From the NCBI GenBank assembly GCA_026391795.1, contig JAPLDI010000046.1, forward strand, positions 1 to 38,893: DNA of 38,893 nucleotides, read 5' to 3'. Origin of the DNA: Bacteroidota bacterium (GTDB taxonomy: Bacteria > Bacteroidota > Bacteroidia > Bacteroidales > FEN-979). Shown piece after piece: positions 32,121-38,893 of this stretch. The translations under genes were made by a program, and so were the position numbers. The notes under the pieces were generated by a model that saw nothing but the letters and a program-made list of their open reading frames with translations, was not told the DNA's origin and did not search any database. How positions within the stretch are numbered: the first letter of the stretch is position 1; the number at the start of each line of letters is the position of its first letter.

Positions 32121-32705
32121 TTATTCTTTGGATTCCTCCGTTTCTTCAGCTACAGGAAGATCGGGTGCAACTTCAGCTTCCGGTTCTTTCTTTGCTGTTT
32201 TCCGGGGTTTCTTTGCTGCCTTCTCTTCAGCTGTTACTTCCGCCTGTTCTTTTCCGGTCGGTTTGGTTTCGTCAGCAGCCTTCTTGGTTGTTCGGCGGCG
32301 GCGTGTTGCCTTGGCCTTTACAGCTTCCTTCGTGGAAAGCATGGTTTCGTTGTAGTCTACCAACTCCACAATACACATATCGGCATTATCACCAAGGCGG
32401 TTTCCTGTTTTCAGTATCCGCGTGTATCCACCGGGCCGTTCTGCCACTTTCTGAGAAATTTCCCTGAACAGTTCTGAAACAGCTTCTTTACTTTGAAGAT
32501 AACTGAATACGAGCCGTCTTGAATGAGTTGAATCTTCCTTTGAACGGGTTATCAGGGGTTCAATATAGGTCCGTAACGCTTTTGCTTTCGCAAGGGTAGT
32601 GGAAATCCGCTTATGTAGGATCAACGATGTAGCCATATTTGACAACATGGCTTTCCGATGTGAACTTGTTCTTCCTAAATGATTGATTTTCTTACCGTGT
32701 CTCAT
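32121..32705 (-). CDS. rplQ: Large ribosomal subunit protein bL17 with C-terminal extension
   Basis: A 194-residue L17. The conserved core is at residues 1-115: [38 protein letters not shown], and [21 protein letters not shown] tail of about 75 residues follows, rich in K, A, E, T and P (such as [17 protein letters not shown]), low in complexity and probably disordered. Such tails are seen in L17 of Bacteroidota but not in the E. coli protein. It starts 5 bases after the rpoA stop and is the last ribosomal gene of the cluster. Confidence 0.96.
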   Translation of the reverse strand: MRHGKKINHLGRTSSHRKAMLSNMATSLILHKRISTTLAKAKALRTYIEPLITRSKEDSTHSRRLVFSYLQSKEAVSELFREISQKVAERPGGYTRILKTGNRLGDNADMCIVELVDYNETMLSTKEAVKAKATRRRRTTKKAADETKPTGKEQAEVTAEEKAAKKPRKTAKKEPEAEVAPDLPVAEETEESKE

Positions 32706-32710
32706 TTTAA

Positions 32711-33703
32711 TTATTCCTTATCTAATTTATACTTCGAAGTATTCATGCCAAATTCCAATCCTTTGGATTTTACCAGTTCCTCCAGTTCGGTCAGTGACTT
32801 CTTACCAAAATTCCTGAATTTCAAAAGATCATTCTTGTTGAAGGCAACGAGGTCGCCAAGAGTCTCAACATCGGCTGCTTTCAGGCAGTTCAGTGCCCTT
32901 ACTGAAAGATCCATATCAACCAGTTTGGTTTTTAGAAGCTGGCGGATGTGCAATGAGGTTTCATCAAATTCTTCTGCAACTGCTTTTTCTGCCGTATCCA
33001 GTGTGATCTTTTCGTCTGAAAAAAGCATGAAGTGCTGGATCAGAATTTTGGCAGCCTCTTTCAGCGCAGTTTTCGGATGAATGGAACCATCTGTATCCAG
33101 TTCAATGATCAGCTTTTCATAGTCCGTTTTCTGTTCAACACGGTAATTCTCAACATGAAATTTCACATTCCGGATGGGAGTATGGATGGAATCGATCGCT
33201 ATCTTTCCGAGTGCAGAACCGAGCATCTTGTTCTCTTCTGCAGGAATGTATCCCCTTCCACGGTCGATGGATAATTCAATGTTCATCTTTACATTGGGTT
33301 CCATGTGGCAGATCACCACTTCAGGGTTCAGAACCTGGAACACCGAAAGGAACTTATTGATATCTCCGGCCTTAAAAACATTCTGCTGGCCAATGACGAC
33401 ATTTACCTTTTCAGAGATTTCGGATTCAATCTGTCGGTTGAACCGGATCTGTTTGAGGTTCAGGAGAATCTCAGTGACATCTTCGATAACTCCTTTTACG
33501 GTCGAAAATTCCTGGTCAACTCCTTCAATCTTAACTGAAGTGATCGCATATCCTTCAAGAGAGGAAAGCAATATCCTTCTGAGTGCATTACCAATAGTGA
33601 TGCCGAATCCCGGTTCCAGGGGTCTGAATTCAAAAATCCCTCTGGTTTCGTCCGCTTCGACCATGATCACCTTATCAGGTTTCTGGAAAGGTAGTATTGC
33701 CAT
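32711..33703 (-). CDS. rpoA: DNA-directed RNA polymerase subunit alpha
   Basis: A 330-residue alpha subunit. The N-terminal assembly domain (about 1-235) has [20 protein letters not shown] and [19 protein letters not shown] linker follows, then a C-terminal domain from about residue 255 with the helix-hairpin-helix-like segment [20 protein letters not shown] that contacts DNA and activators. It follows rpsD by about 70 bases and precedes rplQ, the classic alpha-operon order. Confidence 0.97.
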   Translation of the reverse strand: MAILPFQKPDKVIMVEADETRGIFEFRPLEPGFGITIGNALRRILLSSLEGYAITSVKIEGVDQEFSTVKGVIEDVTEILLNLKQIRFNRQIESEISEKVNVVIGQQNVFKAGDINKFLSVFQVLNPEVVICHMEPNVKMNIELSIDRGRGYIPAEENKMLGSALGKIAIDSIHTPIRNVKFHVENYRVEQKTDYEKLIIELDTDGSIHPKTALKEAAKILIQHFMLFSDEKITLDTAEKAVAEEFDETSLHIRQLLKTKLVDMDLSVRALNCLKAADVETLGDLVAFNKNDLLKFRNFGKKSLTELEELVKSKGLEFGMNTSKYKLDKE

Positions 33704-33776
33704 GATAGATCGTTTAAATTAGTATTTAATGTCTTCCTTATTATTGCTGTAAGTGCAGAAAAAAATCCTGAATCTT

Positions 33777-34382
33777 TTATTTTGAGTACAACTCGACGAT
33801 GAGCTGTTCCCTGATATTTTCGGGGATTTCACTCCTTTCAGGGTAGTTCATAAATTTGCCGGCCATCAGGCTATCATCCCATTCCAGCCAAGGATAAGCA
33901 TTCGAACGTGAAGAAATCGATTCGGAGATCACTTCAAGTGACTTGGAACGTTCGCGGACTCCGATGATCTCGCCGGGTTTAACCTCGTAGGAAGGAATAT
34001 TGATGACTTTGCCATTGACCACAATGTGGCGATGGCCAATCAACTGGCGGGCTGCACTACGGGTCGGGGCAATCCCAAGGCGGTAAACCACATTATCCAG
34101 ACGCGATTCGATCAGCTGAAGAAGAACTTCACCTGTGATCCCTTTTTTCCTGGATGCCTTTTCAAATGTATTCTTGAACTGGCGCTCGAGGATACCGTAC
34201 GTATATTTTGCCTTCTGCTTTTCCATCAACTGGCTGCCATATTCCGACTGTTTGGCCCTTCTTTTGGTCTGGCCATGCATTCCGGGAGGATAGCTCTTTT
34301 TATCATAACTTTTATCGGGTCCGAAAATGGGATCTCTGAACTTTCTTGCTATTCTTGACTTAGGACCTATGTACCTTGCCAT
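33777..34382 (-). CDS. rpsD: Small ribosomal subunit protein uS4
   Basis: A 201-residue S4, a primary 16S rRNA binder that also helps form the decoding-site gate. It begins [20 protein letters not shown]. The S4 RNA-binding domain is at about residues 90-155 ([35 protein letters not shown]). The N-terminal region lacks the zinc-binding cysteines of some S4 proteins, so it is the zinc-free form. It lies between rpsK and rpoA in the alpha operon and may, as in E. coli, repress translation of its own operon. Confidence 0.97.
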   Translation of the reverse strand: MARYIGPKSRIARKFRDPIFGPDKSYDKKSYPPGMHGQTKRRAKQSEYGSQLMEKQKAKYTYGILERQFKNTFEKASRKKGITGEVLLQLIESRLDNVVYRLGIAPTRSAARQLIGHRHIVVNGKVINIPSYEVKPGEIIGVRERSKSLEVISESISSRSNAYPWLEWDDSLMAGKFMNYPERSEIPENIREQLIVELYSK

Positions 34383-34419
34383 AATCTTTGTTTATCTATT
34401 TAAATAATTAATTTCGGAA

Positions 34420-34809
34420 TTATACCCTTCTTCTTTTGGGAGGCCTGCAACCATTGTGCGGCAAGGGTGTGATATCCGTGATCTCCATCACCTCGATACC
34501 GGCGGTATGAATGGTACGGATCGCTGATTCCCTGCCGGCACCCGGCCCCTTGATGTAGACTTTCACTTTCCGGAGACCCTGGTCATATGCCACTTTTGCA
34601 GCATCCTGGGCAGCCATCTGGGCTGCATACGGAGTATTTTTCTTAGACCCCCTGAATCCCATTTTACCGGCGGAGGCCCATGAAATCACCTGACCTGCAT
34701 TGTTGGTAAGAGTGATAATGATGTTGTTGAAAGAGGCATTTACAAAAGCCTTTCCAATTGCATCTACCTTAACAACCCTTTTTTTTGAACTTTTTTCAGT
34801 CTTTGCCAT
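34420..34809 (-). CDS. rpsK: Small ribosomal subunit protein uS11
   Basis: A 129-residue S11 of the 30S platform. Conserved segments include [38 protein letters not shown], and [18 protein letters not shown], with the basic C terminus [15 protein letters not shown]. It follows rpsM by 65 bases and precedes rpsD by 37 bases. Confidence 0.97.
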   Translation of the reverse strand: MAKTEKSSKKRVVKVDAIGKAFVNASFNNIIITLTNNAGQVISWASAGKMGFRGSKKNTPYAAQMAAQDAAKVAYDQGLRKVKVYIKGPGAGRESAIRTIHTAGIEVMEITDITPLPHNGCRPPKRRRV

Positions 34810-34874
34810 AATCCTTTTTTACGCTTTCTTGATTAACAATCAGCATCCACTTTAGCAGCAGACACTGCCGCAAA

Positions 34875-35255
34875 TTAGCCTTTCGTTGCCTTCTTTTTGT
34901 TGGCAACAGTCTTTTTCCTTCCTTTACGGGTCCGTGCATTGTTCTTGGTACTTTGTCCCCGCGTCGGCAAACCGATACGGTGACGGATCCCGCGGTAGCA
35001 GCCGATATCCATCAAACGCTTGATGTTCATCTGTACTTCCGAACGGAGAGCACCTTCAACCTTGATGTTATCGTTGATGATGGTACGGATTGCATTCTGT
35101 TCATCATCATTCCAGTCCTGGACCTTTTTATTCCAGTCTACTCCTGCCTTTGACAGGATATCTTGGGCGGTGCTGCGGCCAATCCCATAAATGTAAGTCA
35201 ATCCGATCTCGCCTCGTTTATTTTTAGGTAAATCAATACCTGCAATTCTGGCCAT
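34875..35255 (-). CDS. rpsM: Small ribosomal subunit protein uS13
   Basis: A 126-residue S13 of the 30S head, contacting tRNA and the 50S bridge. It opens [20 protein letters not shown] with the [14 protein letters not shown] helix-turn region, continues to [20 protein letters not shown], and ends in a lysine-rich tail. It follows rpmJ by 29 bases, the normal start of the alpha cluster. Confidence 0.97.
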   Translation of the reverse strand: MARIAGIDLPKNKRGEIGLTYIYGIGRSTAQDILSKAGVDWNKKVQDWNDDEQNAIRTIINDNIKVEGALRSEVQMNIKRLMDIGCYRGIRHRIGLPTRGQSTKNNARTRKGRKKTVANKKKATKG

Positions 35256-35284
35256 ATCAATTCTCTATTTTGTGATTATAACTA

Positions 35285-35401
35285 TTATCCTTGTCTTTGT
35301 TTAAACTTAGGGTTCTTTTTGTTGATAATGTAAAGTCTTCCCTTTCTGCGAACGATTTTGCAATCGGCCGAACGTTTCTTAATGGATGTTCTTACTTTCA
35401 T
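35285..35401 (-). CDS. rpmJ: Large ribosomal subunit protein bL36
   Basis: A 38-residue protein read from the minus strand between infA and rpsM. It starts [20 protein letters not shown] and ends [11 protein letters not shown] before a TAA. It has a C near position 14 but not the full four-ligand zinc set (C, C, C, H) of the zinc-binding form, so it is the zinc-free type common in Bacteroidota. Its position 14 bases after infA is the standard one. Confidence 0.95.
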   Translation of the reverse strand: MKVRTSIKKRSADCKIVRRKGRLYIINKKNPKFKQRQG

Positions 35402-35415
35402 TTTAGTATAGTTTA

Positions 35416-35634
35416 CTATTGGTATCTGAATGTTATTCTTCCTTTTGTCAAATCGTATGGTGACATTTCAATTTTAACCCTGTCGCCCGGAAGGATCTTG
35501 ATGTAGTGCATCCTCATCTTTCCGGAGATATGGGCCGTTATCACATGCCCGTTTTCCAGTTCCACACGGAACATGGCATTGCCGAGGGACTCGATTACAG
35601 TGCCATCCTGCTGAATTGATGTTTGTTTTGACAT
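35416..35634 (-). CDS. infA: Translation initiation factor IF-1
   Basis: A 72-residue OB-fold protein that binds the 30S A site during initiation. The sequence [20 protein letters not shown] and [20 protein letters not shown] is typical, as is the end [19 protein letters not shown]. It lies 16 bases after map and 14 bases before rpmJ. Confidence 0.97.
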   Translation of the reverse strand: MSKQTSIQQDGTVIESLGNAMFRVELENGHVITAHISGKMRMHYIKILPGDRVKIEMSPYDLTKGRITFRYQ

Positions 35635-35650
35635 TGAAACCGTTTATCGT

Positions 35651-36424
35651 TTATACTATTTCCAGAACCTCTTCAATATACCGGAACGTTGAAAGGATAT
35701 CCGGTTCTTCCTTCTTCACAACCGCCGTCAGCTCAAAATGTGCCGACGGATAGCCATCCACCGTTCGGATCGTCCAGCCATCTCTTCCCTGCATGATGCT
35801 TTTTGAACCCATATTGATCATGGGCTCTATGCAGATGACCAGTCCTTCCTGCAACTTTATGCCGGTTCCCCGTTTTCCGTAATTCGGAACATCCGGTTTT
35901 TCATGCAACTTCTTCCCGATTCCATGACCAACAAGTTCCCTTACAACCGAATAGCCGAAAGGTTCCACGTGTTCCTGAACCGCCGCGCCGATGTCACCAA
36001 CCCTCTTTCCTGCAACGGCAAGATCGAGTGCAAGGAACAAAGATTCGCGCGTTCTTTTCAACAGGCTGAGCACTTCAGGTTTTACTTCTCCAACTGCAAA
36101 CGTATAGGCAGAGTCTCCATAATACCCATTCTTGATGCTACCGCAATCAATCGAAATTATATCACCATTTTTAAGAACTCTATCTCCCGGGATCCCGTGT
36201 ACAACCTCATCATTTAAGGATGTACACAAGGTAGCCGGAAATCCGTTATATCCTTTAAACCCTGGTACCGCCCCCTCTGACCTCAGATAATCCTCTGCGA
36301 TCGTATCCAGCATCCGGGTAGTTACCCCGGGTTTAATATGTTTTGCCACCTCGGCAAGGGTTCTGCTCACAATCAGAGCATTTTCCCTCATGTATTCTAT
36401 TTCTTCCTCCGTCTTTAGTTCCAT
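35651..36424 (-). CDS. map: Type I methionine aminopeptidase
   Basis: A 257-residue enzyme that removes the initiator methionine from new proteins. The dinuclear metal site is built from conserved residues in ISIDCGSIKNGYYGDSAYTF (two Asp), ELVGHGIGKKLHEKPDVPN (His), and the C-terminal VICIEPMINMG (Glu), plus a late Glu in HFELTAVV. Its place between secY and infA is the usual one in Bacteroidota and Gram-positive bacteria. It starts 25 bases after secY stops. Confidence 0.97.
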   Translation of the reverse strand: MELKTEEEIEYMRENALIVSRTLAEVAKHIKPGVTTRMLDTIAEDYLRSEGAVPGFKGYNGFPATLCTSLNDEVVHGIPGDRVLKNGDIISIDCGSIKNGYYGDSAYTFAVGEVKPEVLSLLKRTRESLFLALDLAVAGKRVGDIGAAVQEHVEPFGYSVVRELVGHGIGKKLHEKPDVPNYGKRGTGIKLQEGLVICIEPMINMGSKSIMQGRDGWTIRTVDGYPSAHFELTAVVKKEEPDILSTFRYIEEVLEIV

Positions 36425-36449
36425 TCAGTTTTTCTGAATTAAACCCATC

Positions 36450-37817
36450 TTATCCGGTCACGCTGAAAGATGAACGGCCCTTGATCCTGCCTGATTTGGT
36501 AAGACCGTCATAGTGCCTCATGAGCAGGTGACTTTCGATCTGTTGCAGTGTATCCAGCACAACACCAACTAAAATAAGCAGTGAGGTGCCACCATAAAAC
36601 TGTGCGAACTGAGTATTCACGCCCACTAACCTGACAAATGCCGGCATAATGGCGACAAAGCCAAGGAATATGGATCCGGGAAGTGTGATTCTTGACATCA
36701 CATTATCAATAAATTCAGCCGTTCTCTTGCCCGGTTTTACTCCCGGAATAAACCCGCCGTTCTTTTTCATATCCTCTGCCATCTGGTTAGGATTCACCGT
36801 AATGGCAGTATAAAAATAGGTAAAGATGATAATCAGCAGGAAAAATGTAAGATTGTAAGGCCAGCTGTTAAAATCGGTAAATACCCTTGCAAAGCCTGTA
36901 AGGGTCTCCGAATTGGCAAACCCTGCGAGGGTCAGCGGCAGGAACATGATGGCCTGGGCAAAAATGATGGGCATAACACCGGCTGCATTCACCTTTAAGG
37001 GAATGTACTGGCGGACACCGCCGTATTGTTTGTTTCCTACAATACGCTTGGCATATTGAACAGGTATCCTCCGGGTTCCCTGAACCAGCAGGATCGTAAC
37101 CAGGATAACAAAAACAAGAAATGCAATTTCAACTACGAAGAGCACCATTCCACCGCCTTTTTGTTCCATCCTGGAGACAAGTTCCCCGAACAATGCAAAG
37201 GGCAACCTGGCCATGATACCGATCATGATGATGATGGAGATACCATTGCCGATGCCTTTATCCGTAATACGTTCACCGAGCCACATGATAAACATCGAGC
37301 CTGCAGTGAGCAGGATGATGGAAGAGAGGCCGAAGAAAGAGAAGACGGAATGGTGCAATTGCACAGAACTGAAAGGATATATGGCTTCAGAAGGAAGCTG
37401 GGAAACAAGATTTGCGATGTATGCAGGGGATTGGAAAATAAGAATAAACACAGTAAGGTAACGTGTGATCTGGTTGATCTTTTTCCTTCCGCTTTCACCT
37501 TCTTTCTGCAACTTCTGAAAATATGGGATGGCCATGCCAAGCAACTGCACAACAATCGAGGCAGAGATATAGGGCATGATACCCAGTGCGAAGATGGAGG
37601 CATTGGAAAAAGCTCCACCCGAAAACATGTTCAGCAGCCCGAGCAGCCCGCTCTTGGTCTGGTTCTGAAGGCTGGCCAGCATACTGGGGTCAACACCCGG
37701 TAAAACAACATAAGCTCCAAAACGATAGATCAGAATAATACCGAGGGTATACAGGATCCTTTTCCTGAGATCCTCAATTTTGTATATGTTTCGAAGAGTT
37801 TGAATCAATTTTTTCAT
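36450..37817 (-). CDS. secY: Preprotein translocase subunit SecY
   Basis: A 455-residue membrane protein with ten predicted transmembrane helices, forming the protein-conducting channel. Conserved parts are GAYVVLPGVDPSML (plug region), LGIMPYISASIVVQLLGMAI, and the cytoplasmic loop segments RRIPVQYAKRIVG and YIPLKVNAAGVMPIIFAQAI. The QMAEDMKKNGGFIPGVKPGK loop before the last helices is intact. It follows rplO by 10 bases and precedes map. Confidence 0.97.
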   Translation of the reverse strand: MKKLIQTLRNIYKIEDLRKRILYTLGIILIYRFGAYVVLPGVDPSMLASLQNQTKSGLLGLLNMFSGGAFSNASIFALGIMPYISASIVVQLLGMAIPYFQKLQKEGESGRKKINQITRYLTVFILIFQSPAYIANLVSQLPSEAIYPFSSVQLHHSVFSFFGLSSIILLTAGSMFIMWLGERITDKGIGNGISIIIMIGIMARLPFALFGELVSRMEQKGGGMVLFVVEIAFLVFVILVTILLVQGTRRIPVQYAKRIVGNKQYGGVRQYIPLKVNAAGVMPIIFAQAIMFLPLTLAGFANSETLTGFARVFTDFNSWPYNLTFFLLIIIFTYFYTAITVNPNQMAEDMKKNGGFIPGVKPGKRTAEFIDNVMSRITLPGSIFLGFVAIMPAFVRLVGVNTQFAQFYGGTSLLILVGVVLDTLQQIESHLLMRHYDGLTKSGRIKGRSSFSVTG

Positions 37818-37827
37818 TCAGAACAGA

Positions 37828-38274
37828 TTAAAGAGTGTTCGCAATACCACCGGTTTCTTCTATCGCTTTTTTTGCCGCTGCAGAATATGCATGGACCGTT
37901 ACCTCAAGCTTGGCTTTCAATTCGCCACGTCCCAGGATCTTGATCCTGTCGTTCTTGGAAACATACCCGCTCTTGACAAGAACCTCCTGGGTAATCACTT
38001 GGATATTTTGTTTCTCGGAAATTGACTGAAGTATATCGAGGTTGATCCCTTTGTATTCAACCCTGTTGAAATTCTTGAACCCGAATTTCGGGACCCTTCT
38101 TGCCAATGGCATCTGACCACCTTCAAACCCAAGTTTCTTGGAATATCCTGAACGTGACTGGGCGCCTTTATGTCCGCGTGTTGATGTACCTCCCCTGCCG
38201 GAACCCTGTCCCCGTCCTATTCTTTTTGGTTTTTTTGTTGAACCTTCTGCTGGTTTCAGATTACTTAAATCCAT
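37828..38274 (-). CDS. rplO: Large ribosomal subunit protein uL15
   Basis: A 148-residue L15. The N terminus MDLSNLKPAEGSTKKPKRIG and the glycine- and arginine-rich GRGQGSGRGGTSTRGHKGAQ stretch penetrate 23S rRNA. The C-terminal globular part includes FEGGQMPLARRVPKFGF. It lies between rpmD and secY, the standard spc-operon place. Confidence 0.97.
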   Translation of the reverse strand: MDLSNLKPAEGSTKKPKRIGRGQGSGRGGTSTRGHKGAQSRSGYSKKLGFEGGQMPLARRVPKFGFKNFNRVEYKGINLDILQSISEKQNIQVITQEVLVKSGYVSKNDRIKILGRGELKAKLEVTVHAYSAAAKKAIEETGGIANTL

Positions 38275-38316
38275 TTCTTTTGTGTTTTATCTGATTGATT
38301 ACCCGATACTATTTGA

Positions 38317-38499
38317 CTATTCTACTTCCTCCACGGTCACAAGGTGATTGACTTTTGCCACCATACCGAGAATCTGGGGTGTAGCTTCTTTCTCAACTGT
38401 ATGATGCATTCTGCGGATACCGAGGGCCTGCAAGGTCCTTTTCTGCCTCAGGGGCCGGCCGATTCCGCTTCTGATTTGGGTTATTCTGATCTTTTTCAT
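38317..38499 (-). CDS. rpmD: Large ribosomal subunit protein uL30
   Basis: A 60-residue protein beginning MKKIRITQIRSGIGRPLRQK, with the conserved LQALGIRRMHHTVEKEATPQ segment and ending LVTVEEVE. Length and sequence are typical. It lies 33 bases after rpsE and 42 bases before rplO. Confidence 0.96.
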   Translation of the reverse strand: MKKIRITQIRSGIGRPLRQKRTLQALGIRRMHHTVEKEATPQILGMVAKVNHLVTVEEVE

Positions 38500-38532
38500 C
38501 TCTTGTATTAAAATTATTATTTATTCACTGCG

Positions 38533-38893
38533 TTAGCCGTTGAATACTTTGCTGAGTTCGATTCCCCTGAGCTGGGCGATCGTATGAGGATCACGCATCT
38601 TTACCAGGGCATTGATGGTAGCTTTTACCACACTGTGCGGGTTGGACGATCCTTTTGATTTTGCCAGCACATCTTTCACGCCGACACTTTCCAGTACGGC
38701 ACGCATAGCACCACCGGCGATTACGCCTGTTCCAGGAGCAGCCGGCTTGAGGTAAACAAGCGCACCACTGTACTTGCCCAGCTGGTCGTGCGGGATGGTC
38801 CCTTTCAGGATCGGCACTTTGATCAGGTTCTTCTTGGCATCATCAATTCCTTTTGCGATGGCTGCCGTGACTTCCTTTGCCTTTCCGAGACCA
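38533..38893 (-). CDS. rpsE: Small ribosomal subunit protein uS5 (5' end beyond the window)
   Basis: The C-terminal 119 residues are visible and the frame is open to the right edge; the start codon lies outside. The visible part begins [20 protein letters not shown] and includes [20 protein letters not shown] and [20 protein letters not shown], the S5 C-terminal domain. It ends [12 protein letters not shown]. An internal ATG at 38817 is not the start. S5 acts in translational accuracy on the 30S subunit. Next upstream would normally be rplR, outside this window. Confidence 0.96.
   Translation of the reverse strand, partial: GLGKAKEVTAAIAKGIDDAKKNLIKVPILKGTIPHDQLGKYSGALVYLKPAAPGTGVIAGGAMRAVLESVGVKDVLAKSKGSSNPHSVVKATINALVKMRDPHTIAQLRGIELSKVFNG

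Noticed and set aside
37026-37703. 225-codon open frame on the plus strand opposite secY
   Set aside because: Lies entirely antisense to an intact, strongly conserved secY; its composition (histidine-, glutamate- and aspartate-rich) is what the reverse of a membrane-protein gene gives.

Overview
The window looks like a chromosomal segment of a member of the Bacteroidota, most likely an uncultured Bacteroidales-type lineage. Three things support this. Many genes are preceded by the Bacteroidota promoter signature TAnnTTTG, in places with a TTTG box 17-21 nt upstream. The protein set (Rex, bifunctional RibF, DUF3108, MORN-type lipoprotein, large CcmF-like heme lyase) is typical of the phylum. 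The ribosomal cluster runs in the order rpsE-rpmD-rplO-secY-map-infA-rpmJ-rpsM-rpsK-rpsD-rpoA-rplQ and is followed by eno. I cannot name a genus from the sequence alone.

Layout. 1-4000 (+): the end of a histidine kinase, then rex, ribF, an MBL-fold hydrolase and trmD packed closely, then rplS with its own promoter and a bidirectional terminator. 4000-5160 (-): a small uncharacterised ORF that ends exactly at that terminator, and an ECF-type sigma factor with its own terminator and a dyad in its promoter region. 5160-10090 (+): uvrA, an aldehyde dehydrogenase and a SAM methyltransferase. 10160-13180: elongator tRNA-Met with a terminator, a YbjQ-type protein (-), an amino-acid permease and a DUF3108 protein (+). 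13339-18684 (-): a 1781-residue secreted beta-helix protein made of two homologous halves of about 775 residues, without a recognisable C-terminal sorting domain. 19189-22159 (+): an S9 peptidase and a sirtuin. 22091-25508 (-): a polyprenyl-phosphate sugar transferase, a lipoprotein and a Gfo/Idh/MocA oxidoreductase, plausibly a surface-polysaccharide group. 25772-30293: pcm, a MORN-repeat lipoprotein, a CcmF-like protein (-) and an MTA/purine phosphorylase (+). 30355-38893 (-): a small HhH protein, eno, and the spc/alpha ribosomal-protein, RNA-polymerase and translocase operon, running off the right edge inside rpsE.

Most genes are housekeeping and I see no phage, CRISPR array, insertion sequence or defence island. 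The most unusual layer is between the genes. Many gaps carry short tandem repeats, mostly of period 7 with several unrelated units, and these repeatedly begin on or within a few bases of the preceding stop codon (uvrA, the aldehyde dehydrogenase, the peptidase, pcm, the phosphorylase, the HhH gene). Other oddities are a perfect 34-bp palindrome between two convergent genes, inverted repeats flanking the HhH gene, and the duplicated beta-helix protein. I found no convincing evidence of a new multi-gene system.
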